In this document: positions 29,401 to 38,645 of the stretch, piece after piece | How positions within the stretch are numbered: position 1 is the first letter of the stretch | Layout of the letters: each line of letters opens with the position of its first letter | From: Pseudomonas triticicola | Lineage (GTDB): Bacteria; Pseudomonadota; Gammaproteobacteria; Pseudomonadales; Pseudomonadaceae | Length of the DNA stretch: 64,000 nt | Direction of reading: 5' to 3' | NCBI RefSeq assembly: GCF_019145375.1 | Contig: NZ_JAHSTX010000001.1 | Span: forward strand, 3,137,001-3,201,000 | Made by a program: the position numbers and the translations under genes | Notes under the pieces: generated by a model | Database searches by the model: none | Told to the model about the DNA's origin: nothing | What the model saw: the letters and a program-made list of their open reading frames with translations, nothing else

Positions 29401-29568
29401 GGCAGTCAACATGCGATCGGTACCGGCGTGATTGGCGGTATGCTCACGGCCACGATCCTGGCGATCTTCTGGGTCCCACTGTTCTTCGTTACTGTGTCGT
29501 CCATCGGTCAGCGCAAAAAGACCGACCCGGATGAGACTACTGAAACTCCTAAAGAGGCTGGCCAATGA
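26404..29568 (+). CDS. emhB: RND efflux inner-membrane pump EmhB (TtgB/MexB type)
   Basis: 1054-aa HAE1-family proton/drug antiporter with 12 membrane helices and two large periplasmic loops. The proton-relay acids Asp407 and Asp408 are in [16 protein letters not shown], and the relay lysine is Lys943 in [13 protein letters not shown]. The start [20 protein letters not shown] is typical. The gene follows emhA by 3 bp and overlaps emhC by four bases (ATGA). It is full length with no sign of damage. Confidence 0.97.
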   Translation: MSKFFIDRPIFAWVIALVIMLVGALSILKLPINQYPSIAPPAIAIQVTYPGASAQTVQDTVVQVIEQQLNGIDNLRYVSSESNSDGSMTITATFEQGTNSDTAQVQVQNKLNLATPLLPQEVQQQGIRVTKAVKNFLLVIGVVSRDGSMTKDDLSNYIVSNMQDPISRTAGVGDFQVFGAQYAMRIWLDPAKLNNFNLTPVDVKNAIAAQNVQVSSGQLGGLPAVQGQQLNATIIGKTRLQTAEQFKEILLKVNKDGSQVRLKDVAEVGLGGENYAISAQFNGSPASGLAVKLANGANALDTAKALRNTIDSLKPFFPQGMEVVFPYDTTPVVTESIKGVVHTLVEAIALVFLVMFLFLQNFRATVITTMTVPVVLLGTFGILAAAGFSINTLTMFGMVLAIGLLVDDAIVVVENVERVMSEEGLSPKEATKKSMGQIQGALVGIALVLSAVLLPMAFFSGSTGVIYKQFSITIVSAMALSVLVALIFTPALCATMLKPIPKGEHGTPKKGFFGWFNRNFDRGVRSYERGVGNMLTRKAPYLLAYLLIVVGMIWLFTRIPTAFLPEEDQGVLFAQVQTPAGSSAQRTQVVVDEMREYLLRPNKDGGEADAVASVFTVTGFNFAGRGQSSGMAFIMLKPWGERNADNSVFNLAARAQQHFFSFRDAMVFAFAPPAVLELGNATGFDVFLQDRAGIGHEKLMEARNQFLGMAAQSKVLTQVRPNGLNDEPQFQLEIDDEKASALGITISDINNTLSIALGSSYVNDFIDRGRVKKVYVQGQPDSRMSPEDLKKWYVRNAEGTMVPFSAFAKGEWVYGSPKLARYNGVEAVEVLGAPAPGYSTGEAMAEVEAIAKKLPSGVGISWTGLSYEERLSGSQAPALYALSLLMVFLCLAALYESWSIPIAVMLVVPLGIIGALMATSLRGLSNDVYFQVGLLTTIGLAAKNAILIVEFAKELHEQGRSLREAAIEACRMRLRPIIMTSLAFVLGVVPLAISTGAGSGSQHAIGTGVIGGMLTATILAIFWVPLFFVTVSSIGQRKKTDPDETTETPKEAGQ

Positions 29569-31025
29569 GCAAGTCGCTACTCTCCATCGCAGTCGCCGCC
29601 TTCGTGCTGAGCGGTTGCTCGCTGATACCTGACTATCAGCAGCCTGAGGCTCCGGTCGCAGGTCAGTACCCGCAGGGGCCGGCATATTCGCCGGCCCAGG
29701 CTCCGGCGCAAGCCGCTGCCGAACAGGGCTGGAAGCAGTTTTTCCATGACCCGGCCCTGCAACAGCTGATCCAGGTCGCCCTGGAAAACAACCGCGACCT
29801 GCGTGTCGCGGCGCTGAACATCGACGCTTACGCGGCGCAGTACCGCATCCAGCGCGCCGACCTGTTCCCGGCGGTGTCGGCCAATGCCGCCGGCAGCCGC
29901 CAGCGTCTGCCGGCCCGTGCCTCGCAGACCGGCGAGTCGATGATCAGCAGTTCGTATTCCGCCACCGTCGGCGTCAGCGCCTACGAACTCGACTTGTTCG
30001 GTCGGGTGCGCAGCCTGAGCGAGCAAGCGCTGCAACAGTACTTCGCTACTGAAGAAGCACGCCGCAGTACGCAGATCAGTCTGGTCGCCAACGTCGCCAA
30101 TGCCTACCTGACCTGGCAGGCGGACAAGGAACTGCTCAAGCTGACGCAGGACACCCTCGGTGCCTTCGAAGAAAGCTACAAATTGACCAGCCGCAGCAAC
30201 GAAGTCGGTGTGGCTTCGGCACTGGATCTGGCGCAGTCGCGCACTTCCGTGGAAAACGCCCGGGCACAACTGGCGCGTTATACCCGCCAGGTCGCGCAGG
30301 ACGAAAACAGCCTGACCCTGCTGCTCGGCACCGGTATTCCGGCCAACCTGCAAACGGCCAAACCGCTGTCCGATGATCTGCTCAGCGACGTGCCGGCCGG
30401 TCTGCCTTCGGACCTGCTGCAACGTCGTCCGGACATCCTCCAGGCCGAGTACAACCTGAAGGCGGCCAACGCCAACATCGGTGCGGCCCGTGCAGCGTTC
30501 TTCCCGAGCATCAGCCTGACCGCCAACGCGGGCAGCCTGAGCCCGGATCTGTCCGGTCTGTTCAAGGGTGGCTCGGGGACGTGGCTGTTCCAGCCGCAGA
30601 TCAACCTGCCGATCTTCAACGCCGGCAGCCTGCGCGCCAGCCTCGACTACGCCAAGATCCAGAAGGACATTGGCGTGGCGAACTACGAAAAGTCGATTCA
30701 AACGGCCTTCCAGGAAGTCGCCGACGGCCTCGCCGCCCGCCAGACCTACACCGAGCAGCTGCAAGCGCAGCGTGACTTCGTTCAGGCCAACCAGGATTAC
30801 TACCGCCTGGCCGAACGTCGCTACCGCATCGGCGTCGACAGCAACCTGACCTTCCTCGATGCCCAGCGTCAGTTGTTCAGCGCACAACAAGCGCTGATCA
30901 CCGACCGCCTCGCGCAGCTGACCAGTGCGGTCAACCTGTACAAGGCCTTGGGCGGTGGCTGGAATGCGCAGACCGCGCAGAACGAAGCGCTGAAAGAAGA
31001 AGCGCCGAAGATGAAGCTGTTCTGA
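29565..31025 (+). CDS. emhC: RND efflux outer-membrane channel EmhC (TtgC/OprM type)
   Basis: 486-aa TolC-like lipoprotein with lipobox [11 protein letters not shown]. The two repeated outer-membrane efflux domains are present ([20 protein letters not shown] at the start and [20 protein letters not shown]). It completes the tripartite pump and forms the channel across the outer membrane. The ATG overlaps the emhB stop. A strong terminator follows 18 bp later. Confidence 0.95.
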   Translation: MSKSLLSIAVAAFVLSGCSLIPDYQQPEAPVAGQYPQGPAYSPAQAPAQAAAEQGWKQFFHDPALQQLIQVALENNRDLRVAALNIDAYAAQYRIQRADLFPAVSANAAGSRQRLPARASQTGESMISSSYSATVGVSAYELDLFGRVRSLSEQALQQYFATEEARRSTQISLVANVANAYLTWQADKELLKLTQDTLGAFEESYKLTSRSNEVGVASALDLAQSRTSVENARAQLARYTRQVAQDENSLTLLLGTGIPANLQTAKPLSDDLLSDVPAGLPSDLLQRRPDILQAEYNLKAANANIGAARAAFFPSISLTANAGSLSPDLSGLFKGGSGTWLFQPQINLPIFNAGSLRASLDYAKIQKDIGVANYEKSIQTAFQEVADGLAARQTYTEQLQAQRDFVQANQDYYRLAERRYRIGVDSNLTFLDAQRQLFSAQQALITDRLAQLTSAVNLYKALGGGWNAQTAQNEALKEEAPKMKLF

Positions 31026-31043
31026 TCATCGGCTGACTACATC

Positions 31044-31069
31044 AAGCCCACCATTTCGGTGGGCTTTTT
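31044..31069 (+). terminator. Rho-independent terminator after emhC
   Basis: AAGCCCACC and GGTGGGCTTTTT form a GC-rich stem with a five-base loop and a T-run, ending the emhABC transcript. Confidence 0.95.
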
Positions 31070-31107
31070 GTTGCCTGTCGCAAAGGTTTCGCGGCCGAAC
31101 TGGCCTC

Positions 31108-31172
31108 TTCGCGAGCAGGCTCGCTCCCACAGGGGAACGCATTCCAGTTGTGGGAGCGAGCCTGCTCGCGAA
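31108..31172. repeat. REP pair downstream of emhC
   Basis: Inverted REP units at 31108-31130 (+) and 31150-31172 (-), in the 372-bp gap before the porin gene. Confidence 0.9.
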
Positions 31173-31211
31173 GAGGACCTCACACTCACCACAAATCCGC
31201 ATGAATCTTGC

Positions 31212-31224
31212 GTTCGATAACCGC
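31212..31224 (+). promoter_or_regulatory. PcaR-like box upstream of OprD porin
   Basis: GTTCGATAACCGC differs at one base from the GTTCGATAATCGC motif found at the pcaR promoter in this window. It lies about 218 bp before the porin start, within an otherwise featureless leader. It links the porin to protocatechuate control, but is a single site with no second copy. Confidence 0.5.
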
Positions 31225-31441
31225 CCAAAACCCGCTTTCAGCAATTGAACCCGAACACACAGGCCCTTCACCATTCGAACCAGAAAACCAATAACAACAA
31301 GGTTCGACACCATGCTCCAGCGCCCTGCCCCGCCCGGCTGACCGCCACCGCTGCATCTCCGATCTGCATCACGTTGCCTGCGCCGCATCCGCCGCGACAG
31401 CGCCGCCGTTCGCCCTAAAAAAACAAGAGAGACCCAAGTCC

Positions 31442-32701
31442 ATGACAGTTTTCCCTGTGCCCTACGCATTGCCCGCTGTGATCGCCCTGGCCATCGCCGG
31501 TCTGGCACTGCCAGCCAGCGCCGAAGAAGCCGGCTTCATCGAAGGCGCCAAGGTCAACCTCAACCTGCGCAACTTCTATATCAACCGCAACTTCACCAAC
31601 CCGACCAAGACTCAGGGCAAAGCTGAAGAGTGGACACAGAGCTTCATCCTCGACGCCAAATCCGGCTTCACCCAAGGCACCGTCGGTTTCGGCATGGACG
31701 TACTCGGGCTGTATTCGATCAAGCTCGATGGCGGTAAAGGCACGGGCGGTACGCAGTTGTTGCCGCTGGACCATGACGGGCGCCCGGCGGACAACTTCGG
31801 CCGCACCAACGTCGCATTCAAGGCCAGACTTTCGCAGACCGAAGTCAAGGTCGGCGAGTGGATGCCAGTGCTGCCGATTCTGCGTTCGGACGACGGTCGC
31901 TCGCTGCCGCAAACCTTCCGTGGCGGCCAGATAACCTCCAAGGAAATCGCCGGCCTGACCCTCTATGGCGGCCAGTTCCGCGCCAACAGCCCGCGCGACG
32001 ACAGCAGCATGAGTGACATGTCGATGACCGGCAAAGCCGCGTTCACATCTGATCGTTTCAACTTCCAGGGCGGCGAATATCTGTTCAACGACAAGCGCAC
32101 GCAGATCGGCCTGTGGAACGCGCAGCTCAAGGACATCTACAGCCAGCAGTACCTGAACGTGCTGCACAGCCAGCCGCTCGGCGACTGGACGCTGGGCGCC
32201 AACCTCGGCTTTTTCTACGGCAAGGAAGATGGCAGCGCGCGTGCCGGCGATCTGGACAACAAGACCTGGTACGGCATGTTTTCGGCCAAGTACGGCGGCA
32301 ACACGTTCTACCTCGGCTTGCAAAAATTGACCGGCGACAGCGCCTGGATGCGGGTCAACGGCACCAGTGGCGGCACGCTGGCCAACGACAGCTACAACGC
32401 CAGTTATGACAACGCTCAGGAACGCTCCTGGCAGTTGCGCCACGACTACAACTTCGCCGCCATGGGCATCCCCGGTCTGACCCTGATGAACCGCTACATC
32501 AGCGGCGATAACGTGCACACCGGGACGATCACCGACGGCAAGGAATGGGGTCGCGAATCGGAACTGGGTTACACGGTGCAGAGCGGCACTTTGAAGGATC
32601 TGAACGTCAGATGGCGCAACTCGACCATGCGCCGCGACTTCAGCAACAACGAGTTCGATGAAAATCGCCTGATCGTCAGCTACCCGATCAGCCTTCTCTA
32701 A
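31442..32701 (+). CDS. OprD-family outer-membrane porin
   Basis: 419 aa with a signal peptide cleaved after LPASA and the OprD start (EEAGFIEGAKVNLNLRNFYI), followed by beta-barrel strands with alternating hydrophobics and a C-terminal ...SYPISLL. Repeated OprD blocks include DVLGLYSIKLDGGKGTGG and LPQTFRGGQITSKEIAGLTL. OprD/OpdK channels let carboxylates and aromatic acids cross the outer membrane. Location beside the pca genes and a PcaR-like box suggests an aromatic acid such as protocatechuate, 4-hydroxybenzoate or benzoate. In P. putida a BenF-like porin has the same position between ttgABC and pca. Confidence 0.88.
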   Translation: MTVFPVPYALPAVIALAIAGLALPASAEEAGFIEGAKVNLNLRNFYINRNFTNPTKTQGKAEEWTQSFILDAKSGFTQGTVGFGMDVLGLYSIKLDGGKGTGGTQLLPLDHDGRPADNFGRTNVAFKARLSQTEVKVGEWMPVLPILRSDDGRSLPQTFRGGQITSKEIAGLTLYGGQFRANSPRDDSSMSDMSMTGKAAFTSDRFNFQGGEYLFNDKRTQIGLWNAQLKDIYSQQYLNVLHSQPLGDWTLGANLGFFYGKEDGSARAGDLDNKTWYGMFSAKYGGNTFYLGLQKLTGDSAWMRVNGTSGGTLANDSYNASYDNAQERSWQLRHDYNFAAMGIPGLTLMNRYISGDNVHTGTITDGKEWGRESELGYTVQSGTLKDLNVRWRNSTMRRDFSNNEFDENRLIVSYPISLL

Positions 32702-32717
32702 CCACACATGCCCCACT

Positions 32718-32805
32718 GTGGGAGCGAGCCTGCTCGCGAAAGCGCTGCTTCAGTCGACATCTCTGTCGAATATGAAATGGCCTTCGCGAGCAGGCTCGCT
32801 CCCAC
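32718..32805. repeat. REP pair after the porin gene
   Basis: Inverted units at 32718-32740 (-) and 32783-32805 (+). The remaining bases up to the methyltransferase start at 32994 show no clear element other than its ribosome site. Confidence 0.9.
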
Positions 32806-32993
32806 ATTTGATTCCCATCACAGATGCATGCCATTGGTCAGGCCATGTAGCGCTTTTGCGGGCGACAGTTACAGTGAGCAAACCTGAAGGACTCAGGTGC
32901 TCCAACCCTTCACGCTTCCGTTTCGTAGTCGGTCTCCAGCTGTGCACCAGGTTGTCATCGGAAGACACCATTTGATCACCGGAGGATCACCTC

Positions 32994-33800
32994 ATGATCA
33001 CGCGCCGCACCACTGCATCCGATTGGGACGCCAAGGCGTACCAACAGTTTTCCCGTCTCAGACAACGTCCGGTCAACGAATTGCTCGACCGTATCGAACT
33101 GCAAAATCCCCAACGCATTTACGATCTGGGCTGCGGCACCGGCATCGCTACGCAGTTGCTGGCCAAGCGTTGGCCGCGTGCGCGATTGCAGGGCATCGAC
33201 AGCTCGGCGCAGATGCTCAACGAGGCCCGAAGCCTGCCGATCAAGGCCCTGTGGAAACAATCTGATCTGCTGGACTGGCAGCCTGAGCAACCGGCGGATC
33301 TGCTGTTCGCCGCCGCTGTGCTGCATTTTCTCGATCACCACGAAACCTTGCTGCCGCGCCTGCTTGGTTATTTGAATCCTGGCGGCTGCCTCGCAGCGCA
33401 CATGCCGGATTGGCACGATGCGTTGTGGTATCGGTTGATGCTGCAAACGTTGGATGACGCCGGCCCCGGGGGCGCACCGTTGGGCACGCCGGAACTGCGC
33501 CGGCGCATGGCCGCGCGGCCGCTACTGACGCTGGAGGACTACTACCGTCTGCTCGCGCCAATGACCGCGTCGCTGGACATTTGGGAGACCGAACAACTGC
33601 AAGTGGTCAACGGCAAATCGCCGGTGTATGACTGGGTCAAGGTTTCGGCGCTAAGGCCAGTGATGCAGGCGCTGGATTCAGCGCAGCAGGCGCGATTCAT
33701 CTATCACTACCTGATGCGGGTGCAGGCGCATTACCCGCAGGAGGCGGATGGGCATACGTTGTTTGCGTTCAAGCGGATATTTATTGTCGCCAGGGTTTGA
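32994..33800 (+). CDS. SAM-dependent methyltransferase (trans-aconitate methyltransferase-like)
   Basis: 268-aa class I methyltransferase. The SAM-binding motif IYDLGCGTGIATQLLAKRWP is followed by LQGIDSSAQML and the motif with DLLFAAAVLHFL. The N-terminal DWDAKAYQQFSRLRQRPVNE and overall length fit Tam-type carboxyl methyltransferases, which act on trans-aconitate. It is placed between the porin and pcaC, convergent to pcaC. A strong AGGAGG-like site precedes the ATG. Substrate identity is inference. Confidence 0.8.
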   Translation: MITRRTTASDWDAKAYQQFSRLRQRPVNELLDRIELQNPQRIYDLGCGTGIATQLLAKRWPRARLQGIDSSAQMLNEARSLPIKALWKQSDLLDWQPEQPADLLFAAAVLHFLDHHETLLPRLLGYLNPGGCLAAHMPDWHDALWYRLMLQTLDDAGPGGAPLGTPELRRRMAARPLLTLEDYYRLLAPMTASLDIWETEQLQVVNGKSPVYDWVKVSALRPVMQALDSAQQARFIYHYLMRVQAHYPQEADGHTLFAFKRIFIVARV

Positions 33801-33821
33801 TTCGTTACGGCCGCTACCGCT

Positions 33822-33885
33822 TTCGCGAGCAGGCTCGCTCCCACAGGGATATGCATTCCAATGTGGGAGCGAGCCTGCTCGCGAA
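33822..33885. repeat. REP pair before pcaC
   Basis: Inverted REP units at 33822-33844 (+) and 33863-33885 (-) between the convergent methyltransferase and pcaC genes. Confidence 0.9.
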
Positions 33886-33904
33886 GGCGATGGCTCAGGC
33901 AACA

Positions 33905-34297
33905 TCAATCGCGGGATTCGACTCCTAGTTCATCCCACACCGATTCGGCCAAATGAAACGTCGCGTTCGCCGCCGGGATGCCGCAGTAGATCGCGCTCTG
34001 CATGATCACTTCCTTGATTTCGCCACGGCTGACGCCGTTGTTGGCTGCCGCGCGCAGGTGCAGTTTCAGTTCGCCCTCGCGGTTCATGCCGATCAGCATG
34101 GCGATGGTGATCAGGCTGCGGGTATGACGGGGCAGGCCCGGGCGGGTCCAGATGTCGCCCCAGGCGTGGCGGGTGATCATCTCCTGGAATTCCGAGTTGA
34201 ACTCGGTCAGCGCGGTCAGGCTGCGATCGACGTGGGCATCGCCCAGCACCGCGCGGCGTACCTGCATGCCTTCGTCGTAACGTTGTTTCTCGTCCAC
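33905..34297 (-). CDS. pcaC: 4-carboxymuconolactone decarboxylase PcaC
   Basis: 130-aa AhpD-fold enzyme that decarboxylates gamma-carboxymuconolactone to beta-ketoadipate enol-lactone. The family core WTRPGLPRHTRSLITIAMLI, then ELKLHLRAAANNGVSRGEIK and AIYCGIPAANATFHLA are intact. The start is a GTG at 34297 with an AGGA site; upstream ATGs would add unrelated residues. It is the last gene of the minus-strand pca operon, 10 bp after pcaD. Confidence 0.95.
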   Translation of the reverse strand: MDEKQRYDEGMQVRRAVLGDAHVDRSLTALTEFNSEFQEMITRHAWGDIWTRPGLPRHTRSLITIAMLIGMNREGELKLHLRAAANNGVSRGEIKEVIMQSAIYCGIPAANATFHLAESVWDELGVESRD

Positions 34298-34307
34298 AAA
34301 TTCTTCC

Positions 34308-35099
34308 TCACTGAGCCTGCAAAAACGCCAGCACACGGTCGCTGAAAGCGGCACCGGCCTGCACGTTGGACAAATGCGCCGCATGGAACTCGGCGTACTC
34401 GGCACCGCGCACGTGGTCGCGAATGAAGTGCCCGCCGGACGGCGGCGTCACCGCATCTTCGCTGCCGGCAATGACCAGCAACGGCACGTTGATCGAAGCC
34501 AGTTGTTCACGAAAATCAGCATCGCGCACGGCCGCGCAGTTGGCCGCATAGCCTTGTGGATTGGTTGCGGCAAGCATGTCGGTAATCTTCTTCGCCGCCT
34601 CGGGATGCGCTGCGGAAAAGTCCGGGGTAAACCAGCGCGCAATCGAGGCATCACGCAGCGCGACCATCGCCGCCGGGCCGTCGCGCAACACGGTTTCGAT
34701 GCGTGGATTCCATACCGACGGATCGCCGATTTTCGCCGCCGTGTTGCACACGATCAGTTTGTGCAGACGATGGCCTGCGTTGATCCCCAGCCACTGACCG
34801 ATCAGCCCGCCCATCGACAGTCCGCAGAAATGCGCGCGCTCGATATGCAGCGCATCGAGCAGACCGAGCACGTCGCGACCGAGTTGTTCGATGCTGTACG
34901 GCCCCTCGGTGACCAGCGATTGCCCATGGCCGCGCGTGTCGAAACGCAGCACGCGGAAATGCTCGGCGAACGCCGGCATCTGCCCGTCCCACATGTGCAG
35001 GTCGGTGCCCAGCGAGTTGGACAGCACCAGCACCGGCGCCTCCGCCGGGCCCTCAATTTCATAGTGCAGTTCGCCATCGGCGAGTTGAACGAAAGCCAC
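34308..35099 (-). CDS. pcaD: 3-oxoadipate enol-lactonase PcaD
   Basis: 263-aa alpha/beta hydrolase that opens beta-ketoadipate enol-lactone to beta-ketoadipate. The nucleophile is Ser95 in CGLSMGGLIGQW; the acid in AGSEDAVTPP and the histidine in EFHAAHLSNVQ complete the triad. The oxyanion-side NSLGTDLHMWDGQ block is present. It follows pcaB by 11 bp. Cytoplasmic enzyme of protocatechuate breakdown. Confidence 0.95.
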   Translation of the reverse strand: MAFVQLADGELHYEIEGPAEAPVLVLSNSLGTDLHMWDGQMPAFAEHFRVLRFDTRGHGQSLVTEGPYSIEQLGRDVLGLLDALHIERAHFCGLSMGGLIGQWLGINAGHRLHKLIVCNTAAKIGDPSVWNPRIETVLRDGPAAMVALRDASIARWFTPDFSAAHPEAAKKITDMLAATNPQGYAANCAAVRDADFREQLASINVPLLVIAGSEDAVTPPSGGHFIRDHVRGAEYAEFHAAHLSNVQAGAAFSDRVLAFLQAQ

Positions 35100-35110
35100 A
35101 GCCCTCTCCT

Positions 35111-36475
35111 TCAGACAGTCAAAGCGTTGTGTTCAGCCACCGCGCGCTCGACCCAGACTTGCGCCTGGCCGAGGTAATGCGCGGGGTTCAGAAGATCATC
35201 GAGTTCAGCGCCACTGAGTTCGGCGGTGACTTGCGGCTCGTCAGCGAGCACCGCACGCAAATGGCGTTGCTCGGCCACTGCACGTTTGCAGCATTGCTCG
35301 AGCAGATGATGCGCGGTGTCGCGGCCGACGCGTTGGGCGAGGACGATGCTCACCGCTTCGGCCAGCACCAGGCCTTGGGTCAATTCGAGGTTGCGGGTCA
35401 TGCGCGCCGCGTCGACTTCCAGACCCTCGGCCAGCAAGCGCGCCTGTTGCAGCGAACCGGACACCAGGCAGCAGATTTCCGGCAGGGTTTCCCATTCGGC
35501 ATGCCACAAACCGAGGCTGCGTTCGTGCTCCTGCGGCATCGCACTGAACAACGTCGACACCAGCCCCGGCACCCGCGTGGCCGCGCCGATCAGCACCGCC
35601 GCGCCGACCGGATTGCGTTTGTGCGGCATGGTCGACGAACCACCCTTGCCCGGTGCCGCAGGCTCAAAAACCTCCGCTGCTTCGGTCTGCATCAACAGGC
35701 TGATGTCGCGGCCGAATTTGCCGAGGCTGCCGGCGATCAGGCCAAGCACCGCGCCGAATTCAACGATGCGATCACGCTGGGTGTGCCACGGTTGCTCGGG
35801 CAGGGTCAGTTGCAGCTCTTCGGCCAATGCTTTGGCGATCGGCAACGCCTGTTCACCCAGCGCCGCGAGCGTGCCGGAGGCGCCACCGAATTGCAGCACC
35901 AGCAGACGCGGTTTCAGCTCCTGTAGACGCTGACGGCTGCGCGTGACGGCGCCGAGCCATCCAGCGATTTTCATACCGAGGGTCACTGGCGTCGCGTGTT
36001 GCAGCCAGGTGCGCCCGGCCAGTGGCGTGGTAGCGAAACGTTGTGCCTGAGCAGCGAGCGAGTCGGCCAGTTGCGCCAGTTGGTCTTCGATCAGCGCCAG
36101 CGCCTGGCGAAATTGCAGGACCAACCCGGAGTCCATCACGTCCTGACTGGTCGCGCCCAGATGCACATAGCGCTCGGCTTCGGCATCGCTCGAAGCGATC
36201 TGCTTGCCCAAGGCCTTGACCAGTGGAATCGCCGAATTGCCGGCCGTGGCAATCGCCTCGCCCAGCGCCGCGAAGTCATACAGGCCCGCGTCGCACGCTG
36301 TGGCAATCGGTGCCACGGCCGATGAAGGAATCAGCCCGACCCGCGCCTCGGCCCGGGCCAGCGCCGCTTCGAAATCAAGCATCGCCTGCACCCGGCCCTG
36401 ATCGCAGAACACTTCGCGCATATCGCGGGCGGTGAAGTAGGCATCGAACAATTGATTGCCCGGTCGCTGAGTCAT
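35111..36475 (-). CDS. pcaB: 3-carboxy-cis,cis-muconate cycloisomerase PcaB
   Basis: 454-aa fumarase/aspartase superfamily enzyme that closes 3-carboxymuconate to gamma-carboxymuconolactone. The superfamily signature GKGGSSTMPHKRNPVGAAV is intact, and the N-terminal YFTARDMREVFCDQGRVQAM matches PcaB. Start 36475 was chosen because the upstream 13 residues have no homology. It lies 45 bp after pcaT and 11 bp before pcaD in one transcription unit. Confidence 0.95.
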   Translation of the reverse strand: MTQRPGNQLFDAYFTARDMREVFCDQGRVQAMLDFEAALARAEARVGLIPSSAVAPIATACDAGLYDFAALGEAIATAGNSAIPLVKALGKQIASSDAEAERYVHLGATSQDVMDSGLVLQFRQALALIEDQLAQLADSLAAQAQRFATTPLAGRTWLQHATPVTLGMKIAGWLGAVTRSRQRLQELKPRLLVLQFGGASGTLAALGEQALPIAKALAEELQLTLPEQPWHTQRDRIVEFGAVLGLIAGSLGKFGRDISLLMQTEAAEVFEPAAPGKGGSSTMPHKRNPVGAAVLIGAATRVPGLVSTLFSAMPQEHERSLGLWHAEWETLPEICCLVSGSLQQARLLAEGLEVDAARMTRNLELTQGLVLAEAVSIVLAQRVGRDTAHHLLEQCCKRAVAEQRHLRAVLADEPQVTAELSGAELDDLLNPAHYLGQAQVWVERAVAEHNALTV

Positions 36476-36520
36476 AAACAGTCCTTGCCGGCGCGGGCCT
36501 CGCAGCCCGCGCACATGGGT

Positions 36521-37816
36521 TTACAGATCGTGGTGCAAATACTTCGCCTGCTTGGGCAAACGCAGGCTGAACAGGAAAGCCACCGCCATCATCGCCGTGA
36601 CGTACCAGTAGAAGGCGTTTTCCATGCCGCCGGCCTTGAGGCTCAGGGCCACAAACTCTGCCGAGCCACCGAAGATTGCATTGGCCACCGCGTAAGCCAG
36701 GCCGACACCGAGGGCGCGCACTTCCGGCGGGAACATCTCGGCTTTTACCAGACCGCTGATCGAGGTGTAGAAGCTCACAATCGCCAGCGCCAGGGTGATC
36801 AGCACGAAGGCGAGGAACGGGCTGCTGATGCTTTTCAGGCTGAGCAGAATCGGCACGGTGAACAACGTGCCGAGGGCGCCGAACCAGAGCATCGAATTAC
36901 GCCGGCCGATCTTGTCGGCGAGCATGCCGAACAACGGCTGCATGCACATATACAGGAACAGCGCGCCGGTCATGATGTAGCTGGCGGTCTTGGCGTGCAT
37001 CCCGGCGGTGTTCACCAGGTATTTCTGCATGTAGGTGGTGAAGGTGTAGAAAATCAGCGAGCCGCCGGCGGTGTAACCGAGGACGGTGATGAACGCCGCT
37101 TTGTGATCGCGAAACAGTGCAGTGATGCTGCCGGCGTCTTTATGCCCACGGGTTTCCTTATTGGTGGTTTCCTTCAGCGAACGACGCAGGAACAGCGAAA
37201 TCAGCGCCGCAACCGCACCGACCACGAACGGAATCCGCCAGCCGTAGGCACGCAGGTCCTCTTCAGTGAGGAACTGTTGCAGCACCACCACCAGCGACAC
37301 CGCCAGCAGTTGTCCGCCAATCAGCGTCACGTACTGGAACGAGGCGAAGAAACCGCGCTGGCCCTTGAGCGCAACTTCACTCATGTAGGTCGCAGTGGTG
37401 CCGTATTCGCCGCCCACCGACAGACCTTGCAGCAAACGCGCGAACAGCAACAGCACCGGCGCCCAGACGCCGATGTCCTTGTAGGTCGGCAGGCAGGCGA
37501 TCAGCAACGAGCCGAAGCACATCATCAGAATCGAGATGAGCATCGAGTTCTTGCGCCCGTGCTTGTCAGCGACCCGGCCGAAGATCCAGCCACCAATCGG
37601 CCGCATCAGGAACCCGGCAGCGAACACGCCAGCGGTGTTGACCAGTTGCACAGTCGGGTTATCGGAGGGGAAAAACGCCGGGGCGAAATAGATCGCGCAG
37701 AAGGCGTAGACGTAGAAGTCGAACCATTCGACGAGGTTGCCGGACGAAGCGCCGACGATGGCAAAGATGCGCTTGCTGCGCTCTTCGCCGGTGTAGTGGG
37801 AGGTGGTGGTTGTCAT
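36521..37816 (-). CDS. pcaT: MFS dicarboxylate transporter PcaT
   Basis: 431-aa metabolite:proton symporter of the alpha-ketoglutarate permease type. Its signatures are [40 protein letters not shown] and [20 protein letters not shown]. PcaT in P. putida takes up beta-ketoadipate and related dicarboxylates. It lies upstream of pcaB on the same strand, and a 131-bp palindromic element separates it from pcaG. Confidence 0.92.
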   Translation of the reverse strand: MTTTTSHYTGEERSKRIFAIVGASSGNLVEWFDFYVYAFCAIYFAPAFFPSDNPTVQLVNTAGVFAAGFLMRPIGGWIFGRVADKHGRKNSMLISILMMCFGSLLIACLPTYKDIGVWAPVLLLFARLLQGLSVGGEYGTTATYMSEVALKGQRGFFASFQYVTLIGGQLLAVSLVVVLQQFLTEEDLRAYGWRIPFVVGAVAALISLFLRRSLKETTNKETRGHKDAGSITALFRDHKAAFITVLGYTAGGSLIFYTFTTYMQKYLVNTAGMHAKTASYIMTGALFLYMCMQPLFGMLADKIGRRNSMLWFGALGTLFTVPILLSLKSISSPFLAFVLITLALAIVSFYTSISGLVKAEMFPPEVRALGVGLAYAVANAIFGGSAEFVALSLKAGGMENAFYWYVTAMMAVAFLFSLRLPKQAKYLHHDL

Positions 37817-37910
37817 TGTTTTTCACTCGATAGGGACAGTCACAGTCTAGACATACTTTGCAACAGTCCCGTTCCGCATCGGATCATCACCCACGTATGG
37901 ATCAGCCTTT

Positions 37911-38041
37911 GTGGCGAGGAGATTTATCCCCGCTCGAGTGCAAAGCACTCGCAAATCAGATACACGCGGTTCATCTGAATACCGCGCCGACTGGTTTTTG
38001 GGGCTGCTTCGCAGGCCAGCGGGGATAAATCCCCTCACCAC
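37911..38041. repeat. Palindromic element between pcaG and pcaT
   Basis: Arms at 37911-37934 and 38018-38041 are inverted copies of GTGGYGAGGRGATTTATCCC followed by CGCT, with two mismatches. Inside are a GAGTGC/GCACTC hairpin and another short inverted repeat. The sequence is unrelated to the GCGAGC-type REP units, so it is a second intergenic family. It fills the 261-bp gap between pcaG and pcaT. Confidence 0.8.
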
Positions 38042-38077
38042 AGGGACTCTGTCCTGCAGGGGATTTGGGGTGTTCTC

Positions 38078-38644
38078 TCAATAATCGAAGAACACCGTCT
38101 CGGCATCGGTGCCCTGCAGAACTACATTCCACTGGTACACACCCGACGCATCCGCCTTGGCCAGCAAGGTCTGGCGACGCTCCGCCGGCACGCACTCGAG
38201 CAACGGGTCAGCAACGTTTGCCGGTTCGCCCTCGAAATAGATCCGCGTCAGCAAATGCTTGACCAGACCACGGGCAAACACCAGCACCACCAGATGCGGC
38301 GCCTGGGTCGAGCCTTTCAACCCCGGCACAGAGCCCGGTTTGATCGTGGTGAAACGGAAGCGCCCTTCGGCGTCGACCGGCACCCGACCGAAACCTTCAA
38401 AATTCGGGTCGAGTGGCTTGTCCTGCTGATCTTCCGGGTGGTCGTACTTGCCGGCGGCGTTGGCCTGCCAGACTTCGAGCATGGCGTCGTTGACGACATC
38501 GCCATTGCCGTCCACCACTTGGCCGGTGATTGCCACGCGCTCGCCGAGGGTCAGCTCGTTGGCCAGGGTTTCGCGGTTCAGCCAGGTCAGGCCGATGTGG
38601 TAATACGGCCCGACGGTGTGGGACGTGGTCGCATAGAGCGTCAT
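38078..38644 (-). CDS. pcaG: Protocatechuate 3,4-dioxygenase alpha subunit PcaG
   Basis: 188 aa. It lacks the iron ligands, as expected for the alpha subunit. The catalytic partner strand pattern is kept: VNDAMLEVWQANAAGKYDHP and FRFTTIKPGSVPGLKGSTQA. With PcaH it forms the non-heme Fe(III) intradiol dioxygenase that converts protocatechuate to 3-carboxymuconate. Start 38644 lies 1 bp from the pcaH stop, so the two are cotranslated. It is slightly shorter than the P. putida subunit but complete. Confidence 0.95.
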   Translation of the reverse strand: MTLYATTSHTVGPYYHIGLTWLNRETLANELTLGERVAITGQVVDGNGDVVNDAMLEVWQANAAGKYDHPEDQQDKPLDPNFEGFGRVPVDAEGRFRFTTIKPGSVPGLKGSTQAPHLVVLVFARGLVKHLLTRIYFEGEPANVADPLLECVPAERRQTLLAKADASGVYQWNVVLQGTDAETVFFDY

Positions 38645-38645
38645 C

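Noticed and set aside
32897..33265. 122-codon open frame overlapping the start of the methyltransferase
   Set aside because: Different frame from the conserved SAM-binding protein and without a family match.
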